Shown here piece after piece: positions 22,802 to 32,764 of a DNA stretch of 64,000 bases. The stretch lies in assembly GCA_018241685.1 (NCBI GenBank), contig JAFEDJ010000012.1, positions 1 to 64,000 of the forward strand. The letters are read 5' to 3'. The notes under the pieces were generated by a model. The model was given only the letters and a program-made list of their open reading frames with translations, was not told the DNA's origin and made no database searches. The stretch is from Pseudomonadota bacterium. Lineage in GTDB: Bacteria; Pseudomonadota; Gammaproteobacteria; Burkholderiales; Rhodocyclaceae. The translations under genes and the position numbers were made by a program. Within the stretch, counting starts at the first letter, position 1. The number at the start of each line of letters is the position of its first letter.

Positions 22802-24841
22802 TCAAGTCTTGAATCGGGAAATGCTTGCACGGATTTGCGTTGTCAGCGCCTCCATTTCACGTGCTGCATCCGAGGTGGAGCGGGCCTGAACATGGTTCTG
22901 CACAGCTTGCTCGGCAATAGTTTCCACGTTCCTGGCAATCTCCCGGTTGGCTGCACTTTGTTCGCGCAGTGCGTCCGAAATCCCAATCACTGCATCGCTG
23001 ACCTGTGTTGCTCCGGTCTTGATATCTGCAATGCGGCCACCGGCTTCAGCCGCGAGGGAAACACCTTCCTGAACTTGCCCTTCACCCCTGGTCATGCTTT
23101 CAACGGCTTTTTCCGCGCCGGCCTGGATATCGTCAACCATCCGGGTGATCTCGGTTGTCGACAAGCTGGTCCTCTCCGCGAGCTTGCGCACCTCATCTGC
23201 CACAACGGCAAACCCACGGCCGGCCTCGCCTGCACGCGCGGCTTCGATGGCGGCATTCAAGGCCAGCAGATTGGTCTGATCCGCTATTTCCCTGATTACG
23301 TTCACGATCTGCGAGATTTCTTTGGATTCGTCACCCAGATGAAGTACCGCCCCGGCGGATTTTTTGACCGTATCAGCGATCATGGACATGCTTGAAATAG
23401 CCTGATTGATAACCTCACTACCGGAGTCAGAAACGGTCCCCGAGTTTTCTGCCAGCCCTCGACAGGATTGCGCATGTTCGGCCACCTGCTGAATGCTCGC
23501 CGTCATCTGTTCCACGGCGCTGGCCATTAACGTGGCTGACTGGCTCTGTGTCCCTGAGCTGGCTGCAACTGCATCGGAGGCGGTCGATAGTTTGTGAGCG
23601 CTTTCGGCCAGCCCGCGGATGCCTGCATCAATCTCCGCGATCATGCCTCTGAGGTGAGTGCTCATACCATCGACGGAGCGTAGCAATTCGCCCACTTCAT
23701 CTGAGGAGTCAGCCTGAATGTGTTGGGTCAGATCACCATCGGCCACGCGCTGAGTCACCGCAAGGGCACTGCGCAGCGGGTGAGTGATCCAGCGTCGTGT
23801 CGCGATCATCATCGTCATCACCAAGATCAGCGTCACGACGATTGCGGCGATCGCGATCTGAACCTGAAGTGCTCGCACCTCGGAGACGAACTCATCCGAA
23901 TAGGCACTGGTGGCAACCAGCCAACCCCATTTTTCGAAGGGCTGGACCACAACGAGCTTTTCTCGCGCCTCCTTCTCTCCCGCGTTCTGCCACCAGTAGC
24001 GGGTGACACCGTTGCCTTTTTCTATGAGGGTACGGGCGACAGGTACTCCGTACTTGTCCTTCACGTCCATCAGGTTCTTTCCTTCGGCGGCGGGGTGAAT
24101 CACTGCCATGCCGGGTACGACCGAGGCGTCCAGCACAAAGGCGTAGCCTGTTTCGCCCACTTTCACCGACCGCACCTTTTCCTTCAAGGCCTTGATGCTC
24201 TCGGTGAGATCCAGGCCCACAAAAGCGATTCCAATCACTTTGCCCCCTTCGTCGTTGATGGGCAGGTAGCGCGTCATGTAGTCCTTGCCGAACAGCGTTG
24301 CTTTGCCCACGTAGGGCTTGCCGTCAAGTAACAGTCGGTACGCCGGATGCTTCACATCCAGAGCGGAACCCGTGACACGCTCTCCCTCCTTGTTCTTGAC
24401 CGAAGTGGCTACACGAAAGAAGTTATCGCCTTCACGAACGAAGAGCGTTGCTACACCGCCTGTGACGCGGGAGAACTCATCTACCTGAGAGAAGTTGTTG
24501 TTGAAGACAATATCCCCTCCCTTCAGGGCCGGTAGCGCTTTGTCGCCTGAGGTGACAGGATGCGCTGAATCAACGCTCATCCTTTTGGGCAGGCCGGCTG
24601 CAAATGAGGCACCCAGCAGGTTGGCGCTTTCCTCAAGGGAACTGGCGTAGGCGCCCATCATGTCGGTAATCTGCTGGTTCGTCAGCCGCAGTTCCCTGAT
24701 ACCCCGTTGCTCCAGGCTGTCGCCGAGCCAGTATGTCAGTAAGAAGCCTGCGACAACGAAGACGATTGAGATGATGATCGTGAGGGCTGCATTGAGCTTG
24801 CCCGCAATGCTCGATCCGAACCCCTTGCGAATTTCATTCAT
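22802..24841 (-). CDS. Methyl-accepting chemotaxis protein with Cache sensor
   Basis: A 679-residue chemoreceptor. TM1 is at residues ~17-40 ([19 protein letters not shown]), a long periplasmic Cache (Cache3-Cache2 type) domain spans ~45-335 with [20 protein letters not shown]2 is at ~340-362, HAMP follows, then a signalling coiled coil with the hairpin tip [19 protein letters not shown] and [16 protein letters not shown]. It senses small molecules in the periplasm and controls CheA. It is monocistronic, with a sigma-28-like promoter just upstream. The sensor class often binds carboxylates, but no ligand can be assigned. Confidence 0.93.
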   Translation of the reverse strand: MNEIRKGFGSSIAGKLNAALTIIISIVFVVAGFLLTYWLGDSLEQRGIRELRLTNQQITDMMGAYASSLEESANLLGASFAAGLPKRMSVDSAHPVTSGDKALPALKGGDIVFNNNFSQVDEFSRVTGGVATLFVREGDNFFRVATSVKNKEGERVTGSALDVKHPAYRLLLDGKPYVGKATLFGKDYMTRYLPINDEGGKVIGIAFVGLDLTESIKALKEKVRSVKVGETGYAFVLDASVVPGMAVIHPAAEGKNLMDVKDKYGVPVARTLIEKGNGVTRYWWQNAGEKEAREKLVVVQPFEKWGWLVATSAYSDEFVSEVRALQVQIAIAAIVVTLILVMTMMIATRRWITHPLRSALAVTQRVADGDLTQHIQADSSDEVGELLRSVDGMSTHLRGMIAEIDAGIRGLAESAHKLSTASDAVAASSGTQSQSATLMASAVEQMTASIQQVAEHAQSCRGLAENSGTVSDSGSEVINQAISSMSMIADTVKKSAGAVLHLGDESKEISQIVNVIREIADQTNLLALNAAIEAARAGEAGRGFAVVADEVRKLAERTSLSTTEITRMVDDIQAGAEKAVESMTRGEGQVQEGVSLAAEAGGRIADIKTGATQVSDAVIGISDALREQSAANREIARNVETIAEQAVQNHVQARSTSDAAREMEALTTQIRASISRFKT

Positions 24842-24877
24842 AGTTTTCTTTCTATTTTTTGACGAGCCGACGGTTTT

Positions 24878-24904
24878 TCATCGGCGCCTCAATGCCTGTC
24901 TTGA
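24878..24904 (-). promoter_or_regulatory. Sigma-28 (FliA)-type promoter for the chemoreceptor
   Basis: Read leftward, TCAA - 15 bp - GCCGATGA differs from the sigma-28 consensus (TAAA-N15-GCCGATAA) by one base in each half. It sits 37 bp from the start codon, implying co-expression with flagellar and chemotaxis genes. Confidence 0.65.
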
Positions 24905-25209
24905 GAGCAGGTTCGATGGCTTTAGGCCACAGCGTGGACGGTGTTTGACTTCAGTCAAACTGAATCGCCATCATCGATGCCGGTAACCAGCGCCAGCGGC
25001 GATGGATGGAGACGCGATTGGCGACCATTGCCAGCGAGAATTGTGGGGACTTAGCGCTAGAGCTTGTAGCAGATCCCGCATCGTGATGTCTGATTTGGAT
25101 CAAAACCCTACTTTTGAGCTCACATGCAGCAGGGCCCCGGCAGACGGTATTGCGGTTGTCGCTATCAACTGACTGTTCCAGACACCGCTGAGGCGAAGAG
25201 GAGCTCAAT
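24905..25209. other. Intergenic, no gene seen
   Basis: Region between the divergent-facing ends of the chemoreceptor promoter and the AraC-family gene. No open frame with family character and no convincing hairpin terminator was found. Confidence 0.5.
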
Positions 25210-26160
25210 TCAACTCGTCAACTCGTCCTCTCCTTCCGGATCGCCCCCATCCTGCCGGCGCATTTGCTGCAGGACCTGTTGGCGGAAGGCCCGTGGGCTC
25301 ATGTTCGTGTGTTTGCGGAAGAAGCGGCCGAAATAGGCTTCGTCGTTGAAGCCCAGGGAGGCCGCCAACTGCTTGACGCTGTTGGGGGTATAGACGAGGT
25401 CGCGCTGGGCTTCGTGGATCAGGCGGGCATTGATCACGTCCAGTGCCGACACGCCCAGCAGCTCGCGGCAGATGCGCGACAGCTGGCCGGGCGTCATGCC
25501 CATCGCGCTGGCGTAATCCGAGACCGGTTGATGGCTGCGGAACTTCTGATCCACCAGGGTCCGGAAGCGTTCCACCTGGGCAGCCTTGCGCGACTGGGCG
25601 GCCACTGGAGCCGGTTCGAGGACGCTGCTCAAACGCGAGATCTGCACCAGCAGCGCCGTCAGCAGGGACATGCCGGCGGCGGAGTGGCCCTGGGCGTGGG
25701 TGTGGAATTCCCTCTCGGCGGCGAGAAAGAGTGGCAGCAGGCCGTCGGCGTAGCGGCTCGATTCCGCGTGGGGGATCACCGCCGGGCTGCGGATGGTCTG
25801 GATCAGCTCCGGCATCAGCATGCCGGCGAGGGACTCCAGCGGCTTCTGCGCCGCCGTGATCACCGGGCCGTCGGTATCGGCCGAGTAGTGGAAGCCATGT
25901 ACGGTGCGCGCCGGTACCACTACCAAACAGGGCGCGACCATCTGCCACTTGGTGTTGTTCAGCAGCACTTCCCCGCGCCCTTTCTGCATGTACAGGATCT
26001 GCAGGAAGCCGTCGTGGGTGTGCGGCTGGATCTGCCAGTTGTAAGGGCGCGAGCGCTGTGGAATCCACTCGAAATCGTAGGAGTCGTACCAGCCCGGCTG
26101 GGCCTGATCGCCGTACAGGGCGTAGTTGGGAATCGCTGTGCGGCGTGTTGGGGTGTGCAC
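25210..26160 (-). CDS. AraC-family regulator (PobR/HpaA-like)
   Basis: A 316-residue protein from a GTG start. The N-terminal cupin sensor domain (HTHDGFLQILYMQKGRGEVL, then VVVPARTVHGFHY) is that of PobR/HpaA-type activators that bind aromatic or other ring acids. The C-terminal double HTH has QPVSDYASAMGMTPGQLSRI and the AraC signature KQLAASLGFNDEAYFGRFFR. It is divergent from the catabolic operon at 26400 and is very likely its regulator. The intergenic region (26161-26399) has AT-rich stretches suitable for promoters. Confidence 0.88.
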   Translation of the reverse strand: MHTPTRRTAIPNYALYGDQAQPGWYDSYDFEWIPQRSRPYNWQIQPHTHDGFLQILYMQKGRGEVLLNNTKWQMVAPCLVVVPARTVHGFHYSADTDGPVITAAQKPLESLAGMLMPELIQTIRSPAVIPHAESSRYADGLLPLFLAAEREFHTHAQGHSAAGMSLLTALLVQISRLSSVLEPAPVAAQSRKAAQVERFRTLVDQKFRSHQPVSDYASAMGMTPGQLSRICRELLGVSALDVINARLIHEAQRDLVYTPNSVKQLAASLGFNDEAYFGRFFRKHTNMSPRAFRQQVLQQMRRQDGGDPEGEDELTS

Positions 26161-26399
26161 GATTTGTCCTGTTTTCTGCCGGAAATGTGAATCAACGGGG
26201 AGGCGTTTGCCTCGATACTCAATCCACCAAAAATACTTATGAATACATAAGGTGGAGTGATGATATCAAAACCCGTTTCACCGATAAATTCAAGGCTAAT
26301 CAGGCAATTAGTGTCTGAATGCGGCTTGGCGGATGAGCGTCAAGGCTTGCTGGAGAGTGACGTTTTGCATTCCGGCTCGCCTGCTGGGGAGCGCACGAA

Positions 26400-27218
26400 A
26401 TGATGCAGGTGCACAAATCGAGCTGGCTCGGGTTGGATCGAAAAGTCTGTGTCGTGACGGGTGCCGCCAGCGGCATCGGTGCGGCCATCGCCCGCAGCCT
26501 CGCCGAAGCCGGGGCGAAGGTCGCGCTGCTCGACCGGGATGCGGAAGGCTGCCGCGGCGTCGCTGAAAGCCTCGTCACGGCCGGTGCGGAAGCCGTCGGC
26601 CTGGGCTGCGACACCTCCAGCGCCGAAGCGGTGGTGATGGCCGCGGCGGCGGTCGCCGAGTCCCTCGGGCCGTGCGACGCGCTCATCAACAACGCTGGCG
26701 TGCTCTCTGCCGGCGGGCTGGATACGGTGTCGCTGGAAGACTGGAACCGCGTGCTGGCGGTCAATCTCACCGGCTACCTGCTGTGCGCCCGCAGCTTTGC
26801 GGCGCAGATGGCGGAGCAGGGCGGCGGCAGCGTGGTCCATGTGGCGTCGATCGCCGCCCACTTTCCGCAGACCCGCAGCGGCGCCTACAGCGCTAGCAAG
26901 GCCGGCGTGCTGCTGCTGTCGCGCCAGATGGCGGTGGAGTGGGGCGACAAGGGCGTACGCAGCAACGTGGTGTGTCCCGGCATGATCCGTACCCCGCTGT
27001 CGGCGCGCTTCTACGAGGAGCCCGGTTTCGAGCAGAAGCGCGCGGCGGTCACCGCCAGCCGGCGCATCGGCGAGCCGCAGGACATCGCCGACGCGGCGCT
27101 CTACCTGGCCAGCCCGCGGGCGGCCTACATCAACGGCGCCGAGCTGGTGGTGGATGGCGGCATGTCCTCGATGCTGATGGACATGGTGCCGCGCCCTGGC
27201 TACAACCAGACCGCCTGA
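26400..27218 (+). CDS. SDR-family NAD(P)-dependent dehydrogenase
   Basis: A 272-residue short-chain dehydrogenase: cofactor motif TGAASGIG (residues ~20-27), NNAG (LINNAGVL), catalytic Ser (ASIAA) and Tyr-Lys in YSASKAG, and PG motif VCPGMIRTPL. It oxidises or reduces a hydroxyl/ketone group on the pathway substrate. It is the first gene of the operon, followed 10 bp later by the flavoprotein. Substrate unknown; FabG-like SDRs of this kind are common in alicyclic, terpenoid and steroid degradation. Confidence 0.88.
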   Translation: MMQVHKSSWLGLDRKVCVVTGAASGIGAAIARSLAEAGAKVALLDRDAEGCRGVAESLVTAGAEAVGLGCDTSSAEAVVMAAAAVAESLGPCDALINNAGVLSAGGLDTVSLEDWNRVLAVNLTGYLLCARSFAAQMAEQGGGSVVHVASIAAHFPQTRSGAYSASKAGVLLLSRQMAVEWGDKGVRSNVVCPGMIRTPLSARFYEEPGFEQKRAAVTASRRIGEPQDIADAALYLASPRAAYINGAELVVDGGMSSMLMDMVPRPGYNQTA

Positions 27219-27228
27219 GGAGAGACGC

Positions 27229-28935
27229 ATGAACGCACATCTCGACTGCGACCTGCTGGTCGTCGGTTCCGGCGCGGCCGGCCTCGCCACCGCGATCACC
27301 GCCCGCAAACGCGGCCTCGACGTCATCGTCATCGAGAAGGAGCCGGTCTTCGGCGGCACCACGGCGCTGTCCGGCGGCGTGCTGTGGATTCCCCTCGGGC
27401 CGCACGGGCGCAAGCAGAACCCCCGCGACACCCGCGAGGCGGTCAAGACCTACCTGATGGCCGAGACCGGCCAGTACTACGACGAAGCCGCTGTCGATGC
27501 CTTTCTCGCCAACGGCCCGCAGATGGTCGAGTTCTTCGAGCGCGAGACCGCGATGAAATTCGTGCCGACCCTCTACCCGGACTACCACCCGAAGGTGAAG
27601 GGCGGCGTCGATATCGGCCGTTCCATCCTGGCCGCGCCCTTCGACATCCGCGGCCTCGGCGCGGACATGGCGCGCCTCAAGCTGCCGCTCAAGACCATCA
27701 CCTTCATGGGGATGATGTTCAACTCGTCGAACGCCGACCTGAAGCACTTCTTCCAGGCCACCAAGTCGCTCACGTCCTTCGTGTATGTGGCCAAGCGCCT
27801 CGCCAACCACATGAAGGAGCTGGCCCTGTACCGCCGCGCCATCAACGTCACCAGCGGCAACGCGCTGGCCGCGCGGCTGGCCAAGTCGGCCCTCGACCTG
27901 GGCATCCCCATCCTCACCGACTCGCCGGCGCGGCAGATCCTGATGGAGCAGGGTAAGGCTGTCGGCGCATTGATCGGCGGCGCCAGCGGCGAGCGGCGCA
28001 TCATCGCCCGGCATGGCGTGGTGCTGGCCTGCGGTGGCTTCCCGCATGACGTCAAGCGTATCGCCCAGGCCTATCCGCACCTGGCGCGGGGCGGTGAGCA
28101 TCTGTCGCCGACGCCCCGAGGCAACACCGGCGACGGCGTGAACATGGCCGAGGCCGCCGGCGCCGCTGTGGACATCCGCTTCAAGGACACCTCGGCGTGG
28201 ATGCCGGTCTCCCGCGTGCCCTACGGCAATGGCGAATTCGGCGTTTTCCCGCACCTGCTGGACCGCTACAAGCCGGGCATCATCGGCGTGCTGGCCAATG
28301 GCAAGCGCTTCACCAACGAGGCCGAGTCCTACCACGACGTCGGGGCGGCACTGATCCGCGCCTGCGCCGGCCAGCCGGAGACCGCCATGTGGCTGATCTG
28401 CGACAAGCCGACCCTCGGCAAGTACGGCCTCGGCTTCGTCAAGCCGGCGCCGATGCCCATCGGCCGTTTCATCAAGAACGGCTACCTGATCAAGGGAGAC
28501 ACGCTGGCCGAGCTGGCGCGCAATGCCGGCATCGACCCGGCCGGTCTCGAAGCCACCGTGCGCGACTACAACGTCGGCGCCGAACGCGGCGAGGACACCG
28601 CCTTCGGGCGCGGCAGCACCGCCTTCAACCGCTACCTGGCCGACCCGGACAACAAGCCCAATCCCTGTGTGGCGCCAGTCCGCCAGGGGCCGTTCTTCGC
28701 GGTCAAGGTGGTGATGGGCGACCTGGGTACCTTCGACGGCATCAAGACCAGCGTGGTCGGCGAGGTGCTGCGCCGCGACGGGGCGCCCATCGCCGGGCTG
28801 TACGCGGTCGGCAACGACCGGGCCAGCATCATGGGCGGCAACTACCCGGGCGCCGGCATCACCCACGGGCCGAACATGACCTTCGGCTTCATCACCGCCA
28901 ACCACATCGCCGACCAGGCCGGGAGGGCCGCATGA
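27229..28935 (+). CDS. FAD-dependent oxidoreductase, 3-ketosteroid-delta-1-dehydrogenase-like
   Basis: A 568-residue FAD_binding_2 protein. The N-terminal dinucleotide motif is VVGSGAAGLATAI and the second FAD contact is GGTTALSGGVLWIP (the GGTTA.SGG hallmark of KstD/fumarate-reductase flavoproteins). The C-terminal FAD loop is GLYAVGNDRASIMGGNYPGAG, with ITHGPNMTFGF following. These enzymes introduce or remove a C=C bond next to a ketone. The ring-ketone preference is inferred from KstD resemblance only; no steroid nucleus-cleaving genes are nearby, so the true substrate may be another cyclic ketone. Confidence 0.88.
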   Translation: MNAHLDCDLLVVGSGAAGLATAITARKRGLDVIVIEKEPVFGGTTALSGGVLWIPLGPHGRKQNPRDTREAVKTYLMAETGQYYDEAAVDAFLANGPQMVEFFERETAMKFVPTLYPDYHPKVKGGVDIGRSILAAPFDIRGLGADMARLKLPLKTITFMGMMFNSSNADLKHFFQATKSLTSFVYVAKRLANHMKELALYRRAINVTSGNALAARLAKSALDLGIPILTDSPARQILMEQGKAVGALIGGASGERRIIARHGVVLACGGFPHDVKRIAQAYPHLARGGEHLSPTPRGNTGDGVNMAEAAGAAVDIRFKDTSAWMPVSRVPYGNGEFGVFPHLLDRYKPGIIGVLANGKRFTNEAESYHDVGAALIRACAGQPETAMWLICDKPTLGKYGLGFVKPAPMPIGRFIKNGYLIKGDTLAELARNAGIDPAGLEATVRDYNVGAERGEDTAFGRGSTAFNRYLADPDNKPNPCVAPVRQGPFFAVKVVMGDLGTFDGIKTSVVGEVLRRDGAPIAGLYAVGNDRASIMGGNYPGAGITHGPNMTFGFITANHIADQAGRAA

Positions 28936-29282
28936 ATCCGCATTTCGATCCCGCTGCGCAGCCGCTCATCGACCACCGCATCTACACCATCCGGCTGCGC
29001 AAGATGAACGAATTCCTGGAGGTCTTCGACCGGCTCGCGATGCCGATCCTCCTCGAGACCCTCGGCAACCCGGTCGGCGCGTACACCAGCCTGGTCGGGC
29101 CGCAGAACCAGTTCGTGCACCTGTGGGCCTATGCAGACCTGGCGGACTACGAACGCCGTAGCCGGGCGCGGGACTCCCATCCGGATTTTCCGGCCTATCT
29201 GGCGGCGTCGGCGGACCTGATCGTCGCCCAGGAAACCCGGCTGGTCCGGCGGGCCGATCTCGCCACGATGCGGGGGCGCTGA
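28932..29282 (+). CDS. NIPSNAP-family protein
   Basis: A 116-residue ferredoxin-like dimeric alpha-beta barrel protein (RIYTIRLRKMNEFLEVFDRL, FVHLWAYADLADYERR) typical of NIPSNAP proteins. Such proteins accompany many catabolic operons with no settled activity. ATG 28932 overlaps the flavoprotein stop (ATGA), so the two are translationally coupled. Confidence 0.85.
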   Translation: MNPHFDPAAQPLIDHRIYTIRLRKMNEFLEVFDRLAMPILLETLGNPVGAYTSLVGPQNQFVHLWAYADLADYERRSRARDSHPDFPAYLAASADLIVAQETRLVRRADLATMRGR

Positions 29283-29285
29283 GTC

Positions 29286-30062
29286 ATGGCCACCGATCTG
29301 CAACGGGTTGCCATCGTCACCGGCGCGGCCGACGGCATCGGCTGGGCCACCGCGCAGGCCCTGGCTGCCGACGGCTGCCGGGTGGCGCTGGTGGATCTGC
29401 GCGAGGACCTCGCCCAGCAAAGGGCGGACGAACTGGGCAGCGTCCACCGGGGCTACCGGGCGGACGTCTCCGTCGAGGCCGATGTGGACGCCGTGCAGCG
29501 CGCCGTCATCGAGGAATTCGGCCGCGTGGATGTGCTGGTGAACAACGCCGGCATTGGCGACCAGACCGTACCGACGCTGGAGCAGAGCATCGAAGGTTTC
29601 GACCGGGTGCTCGCCATCAACCTGCGCGGCAGCTTCCTGTTCAGCCGGGCCGCGGCGAAGGCGATGGTGGAGCAGGGCGGCGGCGCGATCGTCAATCTCG
29701 CCTCCATCGCCGCCGTCGCCGGCATTCCGGGGCGCAACGCCTACGGTGCGGCCAAGGCTGGCATCGCGGCGATGACCCGCTCGATGGCTTGCGAGTGGGC
29801 CCGCCGCGGGGTCCGCGTCAATGCGGTGGCGCCTGGCTACGTGCGCACCGCGCTGATCGACGATCTGGAGCGGCGTGGCGCCTTCGACGCGGCCGCCATC
29901 GAGGCCCGCACGCCGCTGGGTCGGATGGCGCGCCCCGAGGAGATCGCCGAAGTCATCGCCTTCCTTGCCTCGCCGCGGGCCAGCTACGTCACCGGCGCCA
30001 CGCTGCATGCCGATGGCGGCTGGCTGGCCTTCGGCGCCCCCGAGAACGCCCTCGGCCCCTGA
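29286..30062 (+). CDS. SDR-family NAD(P)-dependent dehydrogenase
   Basis: A 258-residue SDR: TGAADGIG cofactor loop, DVSVEADV, VLVNNAGIGD, catalytic ASIAAV and YGAAKAG, and VAPGYVRTAL. It is the second dehydrogenase of the operon, 3 bp after the NIPSNAP gene. Two SDRs with a KstD-like flavoprotein suggest stepwise oxidation of a hydroxylated ring substrate. Confidence 0.88.
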   Translation: MATDLQRVAIVTGAADGIGWATAQALAADGCRVALVDLREDLAQQRADELGSVHRGYRADVSVEADVDAVQRAVIEEFGRVDVLVNNAGIGDQTVPTLEQSIEGFDRVLAINLRGSFLFSRAAAKAMVEQGGGAIVNLASIAAVAGIPGRNAYGAAKAGIAAMTRSMACEWARRGVRVNAVAPGYVRTALIDDLERRGAFDAAAIEARTPLGRMARPEEIAEVIAFLASPRASYVTGATLHADGGWLAFGAPENALGP

Positions 30063-30189
30063 GCCCGTCCCCACAACCCAAGGAGGAGAACACCACGTCC
30101 GCAACACGCCGGGACGGGGCGGGGATGCTTGCGTCCATCGCGTCCGCTACCCGGAGCAGAAAACCATCAATCCCACGGAGGAGAGACAC

Positions 30190-31041
30190 GTGTTAAGCAT
30201 CAACATCTTCAACGGGCTGGTCTATGGGGCGTTACTCGTCGTAATGTCCTCGGGCCTGGCCCTCATCTACGGGCTGCGCCGGGTGGTGAATTTCGCCCAC
30301 GGCTCCCTGTACATGCTCGGCGCCTACCTGGGCTACACGGTGGCGTCCCATACCAACTTCTGGGTCGCCCAGGTGGCCGTGCCGCTGCTGATGGGCCTGC
30401 TCGGCCTGGCCCTCGACCGCTTCGCGTTCCGCCCGCTGCAGGACCGCGACCCGCTCACCGTCATCCTGGTCACCTTCGGCCTGCTGCTGGTCCTCGAGGA
30501 TCTGGTGCAGACGGTGTGGGGCAAGAGCAACCTGTCGGTGCCGGCGCCGGATCTGCTGAGCGCCTCGGTGGACCTCTTCGGCATGTCGGTGCCGGCCTAC
30601 CGTATCGCGGTGATCTTCTTCGGCCTGGTCGTGGCCGGCGCGCTGACCCTGTGGCTGCGCTATTCGAAGATGGGCCTGTTTGTGCGTGCCGCCAGCACCG
30701 AACCGACCATCACCTCCATGCAGGGCGTCAACGTGGATCGCCTCAGCGGCCTGGTGGTGGCCGTCGGCACCGCGCTGGCCGGGCTGGCCGGCATCATCGC
30801 GGCGCCTTTCCTGTCCCTGTCGCCGTCGATGAGCAGCGACGTGATCATCGACTCCTTCGTGGTGGTGGTCACCGGCGGCCTCGGCAGCCTGTCCGGGGCT
30901 TTTGCCGCGGCGCTGCTGCTCGGCCAGGTGCAGGCGGTCGGCGCGGTCTATCTGCCCGAGTTCGCCACCGTGCTGCCCTATGTGCTGATGATGGCTGTCC
31001 TGCTGTGGAGGCCGGCGGGTTTTGCCGGGAACCGCGTATGA
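30190..31041 (+). CDS. Branched-chain-type ABC transporter permease, LivH-like
   Basis: A 283-residue, eight-or-more-segment inner-membrane permease (SGLALIYGLRRVVNFAHGSL, the LivH hallmark). The GTG at 30190 is chosen because GGAGGAG lies 6-12 bases upstream; the longer frame runs through the SDR gene and is spurious. With the next four genes it forms a HAAT-type importer. In the gap before it (30063-30189) an AAGGAGGAG precedes ACG rather than ATG, possibly the relic of a lost start. Confidence 0.9.
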   Translation: MLSINIFNGLVYGALLVVMSSGLALIYGLRRVVNFAHGSLYMLGAYLGYTVASHTNFWVAQVAVPLLMGLLGLALDRFAFRPLQDRDPLTVILVTFGLLLVLEDLVQTVWGKSNLSVPAPDLLSASVDLFGMSVPAYRIAVIFFGLVVAGALTLWLRYSKMGLFVRAASTEPTITSMQGVNVDRLSGLVVAVGTALAGLAGIIAAPFLSLSPSMSSDVIIDSFVVVVTGGLGSLSGAFAAALLLGQVQAVGAVYLPEFATVLPYVLMMAVLLWRPAGFAGNRV

Positions 31042-32048
31042 GCCGCGAACTCACCAACGGGCGCATTGCCGGCGGGGTTGCGCTGGCGCTGGCCGCCGGG
31101 GCCGTCGTGGCGCTCACCGTCACCTCCGAGACTGTGCTGTCCCTGCTCACCCAGGCCACCATCTTCGCGATCTTCGCCCTCGGCGTCGGCATCCTGCTGC
31201 TCCAGAACGGGATGATCAGCTTCGGGCACGCGGCCTTCTACGGGCTGGGCGGCTACGTGGTGGCGATCCTGCTGGAACGCCAGCTGATGTCGGCCGAGAT
31301 GGCGCTGGTCACGGCCTTCTTCGGGATCGCGCTGTTCGCCTTCCTGATCGGCTTCGTGGTGGTGCGTGTGCCGGGCATCGCCTTCGGCATGCTGACCCTG
31401 GCCCTCGGGCAGATGTTCTACCAGGTGGCGTCCCGCTCGCGGAACCTCACCGGCGGGGCGGACGGCATCAACATCCCGTGGCCCGATACCCTGTTCGGCC
31501 TCGACATATCGCTGCTGACCCGCCAGGACGCGATGTTCTACTTCGCGTGGAGCGGCCTGGTGCTGAGCATCGGCATCGTCGCCGCGCTGATGGCGAGCCG
31601 CTTCGGCGCCACCACCGAGGCCATCCGCGACAACGAGGAGCGGGCCCGCTTCATCGGCATCCAGACCCTGCTGCCGCGGGTGCTGATCTTCACCCTGTCG
31701 GGCACCGTGACGGCGCTGGCTGGCCTGATGTCGGCCTTCCAGACCGCCTTCGTGTCCCCCGAGAGCATGCACTGGAGCGTCTCGGGCACGGCGCTGATGA
31801 TGGTCATCATCGGCGGCTACCGCTACCTGTGGGGGCCGGCCCTCGGCGCCATCGTGTTCTTCATGAGCCGCGACCTGGTGGGCGACTTCGCCCAGCACTG
31901 GCTGGCCATCTTCGGCGTGGCGCTGATCGTCGTCATCGTCTTCGCGCCCCAGGGCATCAGCGGCGCGCTGGCCCGCCTGTTCCGGCGCAAGGCCGCCGTG
32001 CGCCCGGCCACACCGGCTGTCATCCACAAACTGAAGGAGCGGACATGA
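31038..32048 (+). CDS. Branched-chain-type ABC transporter permease, LivM-like
   Basis: A 336-residue permease with the LivM signature (MISFGHAAFYGLGGYVVAIL; later ATTEAIRDNEERARFIGI). ATG 31038 overlaps the LivH stop. It pairs with LivH to form the membrane channel. Confidence 0.9.
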   Translation: MSRELTNGRIAGGVALALAAGAVVALTVTSETVLSLLTQATIFAIFALGVGILLLQNGMISFGHAAFYGLGGYVVAILLERQLMSAEMALVTAFFGIALFAFLIGFVVVRVPGIAFGMLTLALGQMFYQVASRSRNLTGGADGINIPWPDTLFGLDISLLTRQDAMFYFAWSGLVLSIGIVAALMASRFGATTEAIRDNEERARFIGIQTLLPRVLIFTLSGTVTALAGLMSAFQTAFVSPESMHWSVSGTALMMVIIGGYRYLWGPALGAIVFFMSRDLVGDFAQHWLAIFGVALIVVIVFAPQGISGALARLFRRKAAVRPATPAVIHKLKERT

Positions 32049-32764
32049 GCGCACTTTCCCTCGAAGTCGAAGACGTGGCGGTCCATTACGGTGGCGTCAA
32101 AGCGGTCGACGGCGTGTCCATCAGCATTCCGCCCGGCGAGGTGCGTGGCCTCATCGGCCCCAACGGCGCCGGCAAGTCCACCATCATCGACGCCATCACC
32201 GGGCGGCGCCCGCCGACCCGCGGCCGGGTGCGCCTGCGCGGCGAGGACGTCACCGCCCTTGGCGCGCTGGAGCGCCGCCGCCGCGGCCTGTCACGCTCCT
32301 TCCAGCGCACCAGCATCTTTCATGGCATGAAGGTCGGTGCGCAGGTGGAGTTGGCGTCGTGGAAGATCGGCGCCGACAAACCTGAGGCCGACGCCCGCGA
32401 GGTGCTGCGCCAGCTCGACCTGCTCGACATGGCCCAGGTGACCGCCAGCGACCTGGGCTACGGCGAACAGCGCCGCCTCGACCTGGCGCTGGCGCTGGTC
32501 GGCCAGCCTTCGCTGTTGCTCCTCGACGAGCCGATGGCCGGCCTGTCGGCGCAGGAGTCGGAAGACCTGGCGCACCACCTCAAGGTGCTCACCGGGCGCC
32601 GCGAGGTGTCGATCCTCCTCGTCGAACACGACATGGACGTGGTGTTCGGCATTTCCAACGCCGTCACGGTGATGGAGCTCGGCCGCGTCATCGCCAGCGG
32701 TGCGCCCGCCGAGGTGCGCGCCCATCCCCGTGTGCGGGAAGCCTACCTGGGGAGCGCCGCATGA
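32045..32764 (+). CDS. ABC transporter ATP-binding protein, LivG-like
   Basis: A 239-residue ATPase: Walker A GPNGAGKST, a signature in the variant form LGYGEQRRLDLA (the classic is LSGGQ), Walker B LLLLDEPMAGL, and a switch His in VEHDMDVV. ATG 32045 overlaps the permease stop. Confidence 0.92.
   Translation: MSALSLEVEDVAVHYGGVKAVDGVSISIPPGEVRGLIGPNGAGKSTIIDAITGRRPPTRGRVRLRGEDVTALGALERRRRGLSRSFQRTSIFHGMKVGAQVELASWKIGADKPEADAREVLRQLDLLDMAQVTASDLGYGEQRRLDLALALVGQPSLLLLDEPMAGLSAQESEDLAHHLKVLTGRREVSILLVEHDMDVVFGISNAVTVMELGRVIASGAPAEVRAHPRVREAYLGSAA

Noticed and set aside
27130..28905. 591-codon open frame on the minus strand opposite the flavoprotein gene
   Set aside because: It is a mirror of the strong plus-strand gene in GC-rich DNA, rich in Gly/Arg/Val/His with no family motifs; the plus-strand flavoprotein is clearly real.
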